Positions 34,183 through 42,625 of a DNA stretch of 64,000 nucleotides are shown in pieces. Both the position numbers and the translations under genes were made by a program. Position 1 is the stretch's first letter, and the number at the start of each line of letters is the position of its first letter. The notes under the pieces were generated by a model. It saw nothing but the letters and a program-made list of their open reading frames with translations, was not told the DNA's origin and did not search any database. The DNA comes from CAYQCE01 sp964415885. Lineage in GTDB: Bacteria > Zixibacteria > MSB-5A5 > JAABVY01 > JAHJOQ01. The stretch is taken from the NCBI GenBank assembly GCA_964415885.1, contig CAYQCE010000010.1:1-64000 (forward strand), written 5' to 3'.

Positions 34183-36138
34183 ATGATGAAGAAGCAAAAA
34201 CTTGATGCTGTGGTTGGGCTGATGACTGTGGGGGCATGCCTGATCGTACTGTCACTCGGAAGCTGGGTGATGGCCGGGAATACGGGCGTGATAAAGGGCG
34301 TTGTTCTGGACGACAGCACCGGAAAGCCGCTCCCGAGTGCCGCAGTTCAGGTTGTGGGGACCACGCTGGGCGATCTGACCGATCCGAACGGAGAGTTTAT
34401 GATACTGAATGTGCCACCGGGAGTCTACTCCGTTCAGATTCGACATGTCGGATTCAAGACAAAGGAGATTGACAGCCTGGAGATAACGTGGAACGACACC
34501 ATCGAGATCGAAGTCAGGCTTGGGCGGGTTGCGTTGGAATCTGAGATCATAAAGCGGGTTACATCTGAACGCGATCTGATGGAGGCGGGAAAGCCGACAT
34601 CAAATTCCCTGCTTAGCGGAACAATCAAGACTCAAGGATCGGAAAAGCTCCACATCCGTGGCGGCAGATCTGCACCGCAACCGTTCACTGTCGGCGGCTG
34701 CATCAATGATGAATCCGGTTATCCACCCGCGCATGGCGGCACTACTCCGCCGAATGGCGAACCGGTCGATGCTATGTTCTTCGAAAACTACGGCGTCAAC
34801 CCGTTCGTTTCCACAGAAGATGACCGGCTGTCGACTTTCGCCGTGGATGTCGACGATGCATCGTATGTCATGACGCGTGCGTACCTCCACAATGGTATCC
34901 TTCCGCCGAAAGATGCTGTGCGTGTGGAGGAATTCGTAAACCACTTTGCCTATGGCTACGATCCCCCTCGACATGATGCATTCGAGCTGTATGTCGACGG
35001 TTCCAAATCACCGTTCGGCGCCAATTACAAGCTGCTTGGATTCGGGATTAAAGGACGAGTGATCTCACCCGAGAACAGAAGACCCGCAGTACTCACATTT
35101 GTCATCGACGTATCCGGTTCGATGGGTCGCGAGGATCGTCTCGGCCTGGTCAAGCGCGCACTCCGGATGCTCGTCGATCAGCTTCGGCCGGATGATCTCG
35201 TTGGAATTGCGGTTTACGGTTCTCGTGGAAGTGTCGTGCTCGAGCATACATCAGTCAGTAACAAAGAACGGATCATCGGCGCGATCGAACAGCTCGTATC
35301 CGGTGGTTCTACCTTTGCCGAAGAGGGCATTACGATCGGTTATCAAATGGCGGAGAGGAGCTTCCGAGAAGGCGCGATCAATCGGATCATCCTCTGCTCC
35401 GACGGTGTCGCCAATGTCGGGCAGACCGGTGCCGATGACATTCTTAAACGGATCGAGAAGAGCGTCAAGCGAGGCATCACGCTATCGTCGATTGGATTTG
35501 GCATGGCCAATTACAACGACGTGCTGCTTGAGAAGCTCGGCAACAGGGGGAACGGTTACTACGCCTATGTCGACAATATCGAGGATGCCCGCAAGATCTT
35601 CGTGGACAACCTCACCGGAGCCCTTGAAGTGGTCGCGAAGGATGTGAAGATTCAGGTGGAGTTCGATCCTCTCAAGGTTGATCGGTACCGTCTGCTCGGA
35701 TTCGAGAACCGTGATGTCAAGGACGAGGATTTCCGTGATGACACGGTTGACGGCGGCGAGATCGGTTCGGGGCATTCCTGCACCGCGCTGTATGAGGTGC
35801 GTTTGAAGGATGGCGCCCGCGGTCCAGTCGGCTCAATCGCGATACGGTTCAAGGATCCAGTGACGGACGAAGTCACCGAGATCAGCCGGAAGATCGACGT
35901 CAGCGTGATAGATGGTCAGTTCAGCGCTCAGACACCGCAGTTCCGCCTCGCCGCGGTAGCCGCAGAATTCGCCGAGATTCTGCGCGAGAGCTACTGGGCG
36001 CGCGGATCAGAGGTATCGAATCTGCTGAACTACGCTCTGTCGATCTCGAACGGTTTGCAGGGTGACGCGGACGTGATAGAATTGATCGATTTGATCTCCA
36101 AGGCATCCGCACTCGAGAAGCAGCATAGCAAACGCTGA
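34183..36138 (+). CDS. Secreted VWA protein (YfbK-like) with regulatory-like and plug-like N-terminus
   Basis: A 651-residue protein. A signal/anchor segment (about 9-30) is followed by a CarboxypepD_reg-like domain (GVIKGVVLDDSTGKPLPSA), a short motif LHIRGGRSAPQPF that looks like a TonB-receptor plug box, then the YfbK-type N-terminal domain (STFAVDVDDASYVMTRAYL) and a VWA domain with the metal site DVSGSMG. The C-terminal DUF3520-like part ends the protein (FRLAAVAAEFAEILRESYW). YfbK-family VWA proteins are envelope proteins of unclear role. ATGs at 34183 and 34186 are both possible; the second has the better spacing (7) from GGAGG. No obvious operon partner. Confidence 0.82.
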   Translation: MMKKQKLDAVVGLMTVGACLIVLSLGSWVMAGNTGVIKGVVLDDSTGKPLPSAAVQVVGTTLGDLTDPNGEFMILNVPPGVYSVQIRHVGFKTKEIDSLEITWNDTIEIEVRLGRVALESEIIKRVTSERDLMEAGKPTSNSLLSGTIKTQGSEKLHIRGGRSAPQPFTVGGCINDESGYPPAHGGTTPPNGEPVDAMFFENYGVNPFVSTEDDRLSTFAVDVDDASYVMTRAYLHNGILPPKDAVRVEEFVNHFAYGYDPPRHDAFELYVDGSKSPFGANYKLLGFGIKGRVISPENRRPAVLTFVIDVSGSMGREDRLGLVKRALRMLVDQLRPDDLVGIAVYGSRGSVVLEHTSVSNKERIIGAIEQLVSGGSTFAEEGITIGYQMAERSFREGAINRIILCSDGVANVGQTGADDILKRIEKSVKRGITLSSIGFGMANYNDVLLEKLGNRGNGYYAYVDNIEDARKIFVDNLTGALEVVAKDVKIQVEFDPLKVDRYRLLGFENRDVKDEDFRDDTVDGGEIGSGHSCTALYEVRLKDGARGPVGSIAIRFKDPVTDEVTEISRKIDVSVIDGQFSAQTPQFRLAAVAAEFAEILRESYWARGSEVSNLLNYALSISNGLQGDADVIELIDLISKASALEKQHSKR

Positions 36139-36653
36139 CTACAGCTTCCGGGAAAAGGCCTCGGCTTGTCGCCGGGGTCTTGCTCGTCTATCTGACAGTC
36201 TGAGAATCTTGAAACCCAAAGACCGATACTCTTGCTTAGGCGACTTGTTCGTATTGTCTTGCAGGGGCCCGGGTTTCATAGGTAGTTGCTCGCGAGGACA
36301 GACGCGGATCACGAAACGGTCTTCTAAGACGCAAGTGTGGTCGTGTCATTCCCGCGAAGGGGCCTGTTGAGAAACCTCAAAACCTCAGTCTTTGCGAGTG
36401 AGCGTAGCGAGCGTGGCAATCTCAAAGCAGCCGTATAGTATTGCCTGACTATGAGATCGCGGCGTCGTCCCGCTCTTGCGGGACTCCTCGCGATGACAGC
36501 TCTGCATGAGGCCGCAGGGTTTTTCAACAAGCCCCACGAAGGGGGGTAGCTTTTAGGTTCCGAGTTCCACTGCCCGCTGTCATCCTGCTTGCCTCACATC
36601 AACAATTTCCGTAAAATACCGACTCACAATATGAAACTGCGTCTGGAGAACTG
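36139..36653. other. Intergenic region with REP-like palindromes
   Basis: No gene. It contains a CCCGGGTTTCA element (about 36268), the palindromic unit TCCCGCTCTTGCGGGA (about 36467-36482) ending in GATGAC, and TTTTTCAACAAGCCC (about 36520), the last also found near 54803 and 56735 in slightly different form. This looks like an accumulation of degraded dispersed repeats. Confidence 0.55.
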
Positions 36654-37541
36654 ATGGCGGAATTTAGAGAGAAGAAGAAGAAACAGAGACTGAACTGGTG
36701 GGATGAGTGCCCGTCGTATGTGATGGCGCATCAGGACATTGATCTGCTTGACAGGGATGAGCTTCGTCCGGTTAGGCTTCAGCTCGAGCTGATGAAACCG
36801 GAGTTGCTTCTGACGGAGCACAATATCAAGTCGACAATTGTGGTTTTTGGCGGTACCCGAATCATAGAAAAGAGCAAAGCGGAGCGACAGGTTAAGCAGC
36901 TCGAGAAGAAACTCGAGAGATCGCCTGACAACGAAAAGTTGAAGCACAAGCTGAAAGTAGCAAAGAATGTCCTCAAAAAGGCACCGTACTATGATGAGGC
37001 CCGCAAGTTCGCCGCTATTGTCTCAAGCGAGAAGCAGAAGCCGGTCAAGCGTGAGTATGTGATCATAACCGGCGGCGGGCCGGGTATCATGGAGGCCGCG
37101 AACAGAGGTGCATACGAGTCGCGTGCGGTGTCAATCGGCCTGAACATCACACTTCCGATGGAGCAGCACCCGAATCGGTACATTACGCGCGATCTCTGTT
37201 TTCAATTCAGGTACTTCGCGATCCGCAAGATGCATTTTTTGCTCAGAGCCAAAGCGCTCGTCTCGTTCCCCGGCGGATTTGGTACCCTCGATGAGCTGTT
37301 CGAGGCGCTCACTCTCGTTCAGACGAAGAAGGTCAAGCCGCTGCCGATCATTCTGTTTGGCACCGAGTACTGGAAGAAGATGGTTGATTTCGACTATATG
37401 GTGGATCAGGGCGTGATTGATCCCGAGGATGCAGAGCTGTTCGAGTATGCTGATACCGCGGCTGAGGCATGGGGGATTATCAAGAGTTTCTACGAGAGGA
37501 AGGATGCCGCCCGCCAGAAAGCGGACGGATTCAAGAGATAG
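36654..37541 (+). CDS. LOG family protein (TIGR00730-like)
   Basis: A 295-residue Rossmann-fold protein. The signature motifs GGGPGIMEAANRGAYE and FPGGFGTLDELFEALT match the LOG family (cytokinin riboside-5'-monophosphate phosphoribohydrolase and bacterial nucleotide hydrolases such as PpnN). A charged helical N-terminal extension of about 110 residues precedes the fold (KQLEKKLERSPDNEKLKH). The true substrate here is probably a nucleoside monophosphate. GGAGA lies 5 bases before the ATG. It converges on the Wzi-like gene with only 4 bases between stops. Confidence 0.87.
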   Translation: MAEFREKKKKQRLNWWDECPSYVMAHQDIDLLDRDELRPVRLQLELMKPELLLTEHNIKSTIVVFGGTRIIEKSKAERQVKQLEKKLERSPDNEKLKHKLKVAKNVLKKAPYYDEARKFAAIVSSEKQKPVKREYVIITGGGPGIMEAANRGAYESRAVSIGLNITLPMEQHPNRYITRDLCFQFRYFAIRKMHFLLRAKALVSFPGGFGTLDELFEALTLVQTKKVKPLPIILFGTEYWKKMVDFDYMVDQGVIDPEDAELFEYADTAAEAWGIIKSFYERKDAARQKADGFKR

Positions 37542-37545
37542 TGTG

Positions 37546-39087
37546 TCAGAATATTCTTGCTGATGCGGTCAGGGTCAGTCTGCCTTCGAAATACGAGTCA
37601 TCTTCGCCCTCGACATTGCCGATGTTCCTCGCGTCGGTGTAGAATCCATCGACGTTTATCCGGACATTGCTGATTCCGAAAAGTAGCGCCGAGACACCAT
37701 ATATATCGCGTGTTTCCACCACTCCGGTCGGGAATTTCTCGCTGTATGTCCCCGCCGAGAACAGCCAGGGCCTGGTCCAGTCATCCAGCACATTACCTTC
37801 GCCTGCATTCTGACGCTCGTAAGATGCGCCGATCCATCCACCGAAGCCGAACCATTTGCGTGCTGAGAGATAGATGCTTTCCCGATCCGGACCGAGTGGA
37901 TGGCCGATCAGTTTGCCGTTATTCAGGTATCGATTCTGATTTCTGCCCTGATTGTAAGTCCAGTTGTTGATTCGTGCGTATTCGAATGAGATATCTACGC
38001 CGGATTCCGCGATTGGATCGGAAACAAAGAAGCCGCCAACATATCCGAGCTCGTTCGGTTCGTCATCGCCCTTGGTTTCTTTCTCGATCTGGAAATCATC
38101 CACGAGGAACTCGCCGTATATCAACACTCCTCGCCTGGGCCTGAAACTGAAATCCAGTGAGATAAATGTGTTATCCTCGTTGTTCTTGTTAAGTTGCTCG
38201 CCGTGATACCACGTCAGTGGATTCGTGTAGTAAAATTCGATCTGCCGTCCCACGCCGCCGTAGACGACCGATTCGGATAGACCGACGGACAACATATCGA
38301 TCGGTTTGATTTCGAGTCGATGCGCGGACAAGTAGCGGTTGATCCGCGCGGGGGCTGTCGAGTCGCCATAGTTGATGAGTGTATGGTACGGGTCGAGAAC
38401 GGCTGTTACGGTCGAGTAGCGCAGTGGTCCCCATCTTCCTGTCATCTTAAGCATGTCCATCGACTCCGAATTCGATGACAGCAGCAGATTTCCGCGTCTG
38501 CCCGGTCCCCATTTGGCTTTGTCGCGACCGAATGTCAGTGTCAGATGAGAGAATCCGAATTCGAGATAAGCGTAGTCTATTCGTCCGGCAAGTCCTCTCC
38601 AGACCTTGCCGCTGAAGTCTGGGTCGTTCGCGAGTGACTCGTCGAGCGAGAAGCTCGAGACGGCGGTTATGTTGTCGCTTGGCTTCCAAAACAAATGTCC
38701 TGAGAATGTCTCGATCGAGTTGGTCGGCGAACCCTCACGCAGGTTGCCCACCGTCGAAATGCCCGCATTCATGCTCGGCATCAATATGCGGCCGCGGTAT
38801 TCGCGTATCGAGGAGCGCATATAGTCCGCCAGACGATGATCGACTTCTGTTTGAAGTCCGTAGTCTATGTCGTCAATGTCGGCGAGGAAGGAATCTATCT
38901 CAGCTACGCTGAACGGCTTCGTGTTTTCGAAAACCTCGCCGGAACTGTACAGATTGAACAATCGTTCGACTAATGAATACTCGAATGAGCGGAAATCGGA
39001 ATCGAGAGGCAGAGTCTGACCATTTACCGAAGAATACGGTGCCGTTCCAATAAGAAGGAGCGACAGCATAACAAGTGTATAGCGCAT
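37546..39087 (-). CDS. Wzi-like outer-membrane beta-barrel protein, copy B
   Basis: A 513-residue protein, paralogous to the one at 27216-28760. Signal peptide about 1-23 (YTLVMLSLLLIGTAPYSSVNG). Wzi-family features are clearer here: FGRDKAKWGPGRRGNLLLS, a large aromatic-rich barrel and the C-terminal strand ASARIF. The open frame continues to 39174, but the ATG at 39087 begins the signal peptide and gives the same length as the paralogue. Probably involved in surface polysaccharide retention; no capsule genes are nearby. Transcribed divergently from hemC. Confidence 0.75.
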   Translation of the reverse strand: MRYTLVMLSLLLIGTAPYSSVNGQTLPLDSDFRSFEYSLVERLFNLYSSGEVFENTKPFSVAEIDSFLADIDDIDYGLQTEVDHRLADYMRSSIREYRGRILMPSMNAGISTVGNLREGSPTNSIETFSGHLFWKPSDNITAVSSFSLDESLANDPDFSGKVWRGLAGRIDYAYLEFGFSHLTLTFGRDKAKWGPGRRGNLLLSSNSESMDMLKMTGRWGPLRYSTVTAVLDPYHTLINYGDSTAPARINRYLSAHRLEIKPIDMLSVGLSESVVYGGVGRQIEFYYTNPLTWYHGEQLNKNNEDNTFISLDFSFRPRRGVLIYGEFLVDDFQIEKETKGDDEPNELGYVGGFFVSDPIAESGVDISFEYARINNWTYNQGRNQNRYLNNGKLIGHPLGPDRESIYLSARKWFGFGGWIGASYERQNAGEGNVLDDWTRPWLFSAGTYSEKFPTGVVETRDIYGVSALLFGISNVRINVDGFYTDARNIGNVEGEDDSYFEGRLTLTASARIF

Positions 39088-39338
39088 TCGCTTTATTCCC
39101 GTCCTTTCGATAGTGCCCCAGAGATAGAGCAGCAAAGTCCATGCCTTGAGCATCCGATTGTTAGACGCTTGCACTGCAGTCTGTTACAACGCATGATGAT
39201 AGTCGGCTATCGCTGTGAGCCGAGATTTTCTCCGTCCACGCGGGAAATATTTTCCATGTTCATGATCTCCGTTATTGCGCACAGCTTGCAGCGAGCGCGT
39301 TGCTTTGTTTTATTGGCATATAACTGAGAAGGAGACCG

Positions 39339-40244
39339 ATGCGTAAGATTGTCGTTGGAACGAGAGGATCAAAGCTTGCGATGTGGCAGGCGGGGCACAT
39401 TCTCGAGAAGCTGACAAAGCTGACAGACATACCGACCGAGCTGAAGATGATCCGTACTGCCGGCGATAAGGACAAAGTGTCCCCATTCTCAGAGATGAAG
39501 GGACAGGGTTTCTTCACCAAGGAGATCGAGTCGGCCCTGCTCTCCGGGGAGATCGATATCGCGGTGCACTCGATGAAAGACCTCGAGACCATCGATCCTG
39601 AAGGTTTGAAGATCGCCGCAATGTGCAGTCGTGAGGACCCGAGGGAGGTTGTTCTTATTCGTCCGAGTGCTCATGACAAATCCGCACCACTCGAGTTATC
39701 GCCCGGTTCGACAGTGGGGTCGTCATCGGCTCGACGCCGCTGTCAGATTCGCGATATCATGAAAGACGTGAAGCTGAGAGATCTTCGCGGAAATGTCCCG
39801 ACGAGAGTCCGGAAACTGCGTGACGGGCGGTATGACGCGATAGTCGCTGCGTACGCGGGCCTGAAACGACTTGAGCTCGAACTCGATGATCTCATAGCGA
39901 ACATCGTTGATACGGACATTGTTGTACCCGCGCCCGCTCAGGGAGTGCTCGCGATACAGATGAGAACAGATGATACTGACATCGAGAGTGTTGTCTCAAA
40001 GCTGAATGAACCGGAGGTCGAATCGCAGGTGCGCCTCGAGCGAGGGCTTCTCCGCAAGGTTGGTGGGGGTTGTCGGATGCCGTTCGGTGCGATATCTTCA
40101 ATCGATGGAGACAAGATGTCGCTTCTGGCAGTGCTCGGGATCGGCGAGGAGGACAACTGGAGCGCGGTGCGGAGGGTGTCGGTCAGCGGAACCAGGGCTG
40201 AAGATATGATAGATCAAGCGCATTCAAAGTTGAAATCGGGTTGA
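39339..40244 (+). CDS. hemC: Hydroxymethylbilane synthase
   Basis: A 301-residue porphobilinogen deaminase, joining four porphobilinogens into hydroxymethylbilane. N-terminal GTRGSKLAMWQ, the SMKDLET and SSARRRCQ boxes, and the dipyrromethane-cofactor cysteine in GGGCRMPFGA are all present. AAGGAG lies before the ATG. First of three tetrapyrrole genes; hemB follows after 36 bases. Confidence 0.95.
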   Translation: MRKIVVGTRGSKLAMWQAGHILEKLTKLTDIPTELKMIRTAGDKDKVSPFSEMKGQGFFTKEIESALLSGEIDIAVHSMKDLETIDPEGLKIAAMCSREDPREVVLIRPSAHDKSAPLELSPGSTVGSSSARRRCQIRDIMKDVKLRDLRGNVPTRVRKLRDGRYDAIVAAYAGLKRLELELDDLIANIVDTDIVVPAPAQGVLAIQMRTDDTDIESVVSKLNEPEVESQVRLERGLLRKVGGGCRMPFGAISSIDGDKMSLLAVLGIGEEDNWSAVRRVSVSGTRAEDMIDQAHSKLKSG

Positions 40245-40280
40245 TTATCTTACTTTACGCAGTTTGAATCGGAGGAGACA

Positions 40281-41273
40281 ATGGATGACATGATATACAG
40301 ACCGCGCCGTCTTAGACGGAACCGGTTGATTCGAAATCTCGTGGCCGAAACGCAGATCAGAAAGTCCGGTCTGATACAACCGTATTTCGTCTGTGATGGT
40401 GTAAAGATCAAGCATGAAATCGAATCGATGCCGGGCATATTCCGGGAATCGCCGGATTCTCTTTTGAAATCTGTTTCGCAGGATTTCGAAATCGGGATCG
40501 ACAATATCATGCTATTCGGTGTGCCGGACAACAAGGACGCCGGGGCCTCATCCGCATTCGGTGATGACAATGTCGTGAACCGTGCGATCAAGCTGCTTAA
40601 GGACAAATTCGCTGAGGATATGTTCATTTCCGCCGACGTATGCCTCTGTGCATATACCGACACCGGTCACTGCGGCATTGTCACAAAAGGCAAAATCGAC
40701 AATGATGCCACGCTTCCGGTTTTGACTCAGATGGCGGTGGATCTCGCAGGGTCCGGCTGCGATTGCGTGGCTCCATCCGATATGATGGATGGTCGTATTG
40801 GAGCGATTCGCGACGGACTCGACGCGGAGGGTTTCACGGATACGATCATCATGGCGTATTCATCGAAGTACGCTTCCGCATACTATGGGCCGTTTCGCGA
40901 TGCCGCCGAGTCCGCGCCACAATATGGCGATCGCAAAAGCTACCAGATGGATCACCGTAATGTGCGCGAAGCGATCAAAGAGGTCGAGCTCGATATCGAG
41001 GAGGGTGCGGATATAGTGATGGTCAAGCCCGCGCTGGCGTATCTCGATGTCATATCCGCTGTTCGGTCCGAATTCGAGCTTCCGGTCGCAGCGTACAATG
41101 TCTCGGGCGAGTACTCGATGATAAAGCTTGCGGCGAAGCAGGGGCTGGTCGATGAAAAGGCGATAGTGCTCGAAAACCTGGCGGCGATTACACGGGCCGG
41201 GGCGGACATAATTCTCACCTATCATCTAAGAGACATTCTCAAAGAGAGGTGGCTTGATGAGCACACGCGATAA
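40281..41273 (+). CDS. hemB: Delta-aminolevulinic acid dehydratase (porphobilinogen synthase)
   Basis: A 330-residue enzyme condensing two aminolevulinates to porphobilinogen. The active-site lysines are in YSSKYASAYYGPFRDA and VKPALAYLD. The metal loop DVCLCAYTDTGHCG holds three cysteines, the zinc-dependent type. A strong GGAGGAGACA precedes the ATG. Its last 17 bases overlap hemL. Confidence 0.95.
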   Translation: MDDMIYRPRRLRRNRLIRNLVAETQIRKSGLIQPYFVCDGVKIKHEIESMPGIFRESPDSLLKSVSQDFEIGIDNIMLFGVPDNKDAGASSAFGDDNVVNRAIKLLKDKFAEDMFISADVCLCAYTDTGHCGIVTKGKIDNDATLPVLTQMAVDLAGSGCDCVAPSDMMDGRIGAIRDGLDAEGFTDTIIMAYSSKYASAYYGPFRDAAESAPQYGDRKSYQMDHRNVREAIKEVELDIEEGADIVMVKPALAYLDVISAVRSEFELPVAAYNVSGEYSMIKLAAKQGLVDEKAIVLENLAAITRAGADIILTYHLRDILKERWLDEHTR

Positions 41274-42540
41274 GTCAGCCAAGATATTCGAAAGAGCGAA
41301 GAAAGTCATTCCGGGCGGTGTTTCTTCACCCGTTCGGGCATTCAAGGCTGTGGGCGGCGATCCCCTGGTAATTGAAAGAGGCGATGGAGCGTACATTTTC
41401 GATGCTGATGGCAATCGGTATCTCGATCTCTGCTCGTCGTGGGGACCGCTGATACTCGGGCATGCGCACCCGAAAGTTATCGAGGCGGTCAAAGCAGCGG
41501 TCGATCGGGGAATGACATTCGGTACCGCTACCGAAGCTGAGGTCAAACTCGCCGAGCTGATCTGCTTGAAAGTCGATGCAGTGGACACCGTGCGATTCGT
41601 GTCTTCCGGTACGGAAGCGGTCATGTCTGCGGTGCGCGTAGCGCGCGGCTATACCGGCAAAGACAAGATTGTCAAGTTCGCCGGCTGCTACCACGGCCAC
41701 ACCGACTATCTGCTCGTTTCCGCCGGTTCCGGCCTTGCCACTTTCGGGACACCGTCATCGAAAGGAGTACCGGAGGATTTTGCGAAGCACACGCTCGTTG
41801 CGGAACTCGATGACGAGGAGGCGGTGCAGAGACTGTTCGAGGAGTTCGGCGAGGATATCGCGGCGATACTGATTGAGCCAATTCCGGCGAATAACGGTCT
41901 TCTGAATCAGCGCCCGGACTATCTCCGATTTCTGAGAGACATTACGAACAAGTATGAATCGCTTCTGATATTCGATGAGGTGATTTCGGGCTTTAGAATC
42001 GGATGGGGCGGAGCTTCCGCACTGTATGAGATCGAGCCGGATCTTGTGACATACGGTAAGGTGATCGGCGGCGGGATGCCAGTCGGAGCTTTCGGTGGAA
42101 AACGTGAGATCATGGATGTCCTCGCGCCAAACGGCGCAGTCTACCAGGCGGGAACGCTTTCCGCGAATCCGGTTGCAATGACCGCCGGACTCGCCACTCT
42201 CGAAGTGATTGAGTCTGAGGATGTCCACTCCAAGGTAGAGAATACCTCGTCGGCATTTGCCGATGCGCTGACTGATGCTCTGTCGGACGCAGACGCAAGC
42301 GTGATCCGGGCCGGTTCGATAGTCTGGATCGCGCTGCAGGAGAAAGCACCGCGGAGCGCATTCGACATCGAGTCAGCGGGAATAGACAAATACAATAGAG
42401 CGTACAATTCGATCCTCGAACAGGGGATATATCTGCCGCCATCGGGATATGAAGTGATGTTCGTGAGTTCGGCTCACACGGAAGAGCAATTGACGGAGGC
42501 TGCAAACAAGTTAGCGGACGCACTAAGAGCGCAGTTTTAG
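41257..42540 (+). CDS. hemL: Glutamate-1-semialdehyde 2,1-aminomutase
   Basis: A 427-residue PLP enzyme making aminolevulinate from glutamate-1-semialdehyde (C5 pathway). Motifs are PGGVSSPVRAFKAVGG near the N-terminus, FVSSGTEAVMSA, the PLP lysine in TYGKVIGGGMPVGAFGG and YQAGTLSANPVAMTAG. I chose ATG at 41257 after GAGAGGTGG; a TTG one codon before is an alternative. hemA (glutamyl-tRNA reductase), needed upstream in this pathway, and hemD are not in the window. A terminator follows. Confidence 0.95.
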   Translation: MSTRDKSAKIFERAKKVIPGGVSSPVRAFKAVGGDPLVIERGDGAYIFDADGNRYLDLCSSWGPLILGHAHPKVIEAVKAAVDRGMTFGTATEAEVKLAELICLKVDAVDTVRFVSSGTEAVMSAVRVARGYTGKDKIVKFAGCYHGHTDYLLVSAGSGLATFGTPSSKGVPEDFAKHTLVAELDDEEAVQRLFEEFGEDIAAILIEPIPANNGLLNQRPDYLRFLRDITNKYESLLIFDEVISGFRIGWGGASALYEIEPDLVTYGKVIGGGMPVGAFGGKREIMDVLAPNGAVYQAGTLSANPVAMTAGLATLEVIESEDVHSKVENTSSAFADALTDALSDADASVIRAGSIVWIALQEKAPRSAFDIESAGIDKYNRAYNSILEQGIYLPPSGYEVMFVSSAHTEEQLTEAANKLADALRAQF

Positions 42541-42567
42541 ATGCGAATGAACAAAGAGCAAACAAAA

Positions 42568-42594
42568 ACGCGCAGGCCGTAATGACCTGCGCGT
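42568..42594. terminator. Bidirectional terminator after hemL and the deiminase gene
   Basis: A 9-bp perfect stem ACGCGCAGG/CCTGCGCGT with a 9-base loop, preceded by AAAA and followed by TTCTATTT. It sits between the convergent stops of hemL (42540) and the dockerin deiminase (42626), and could serve both strands. Confidence 0.8.
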
Positions 42595-42625
42595 TTCTAT
42601 TTGCACTCTTACCTGACCGTAAATG

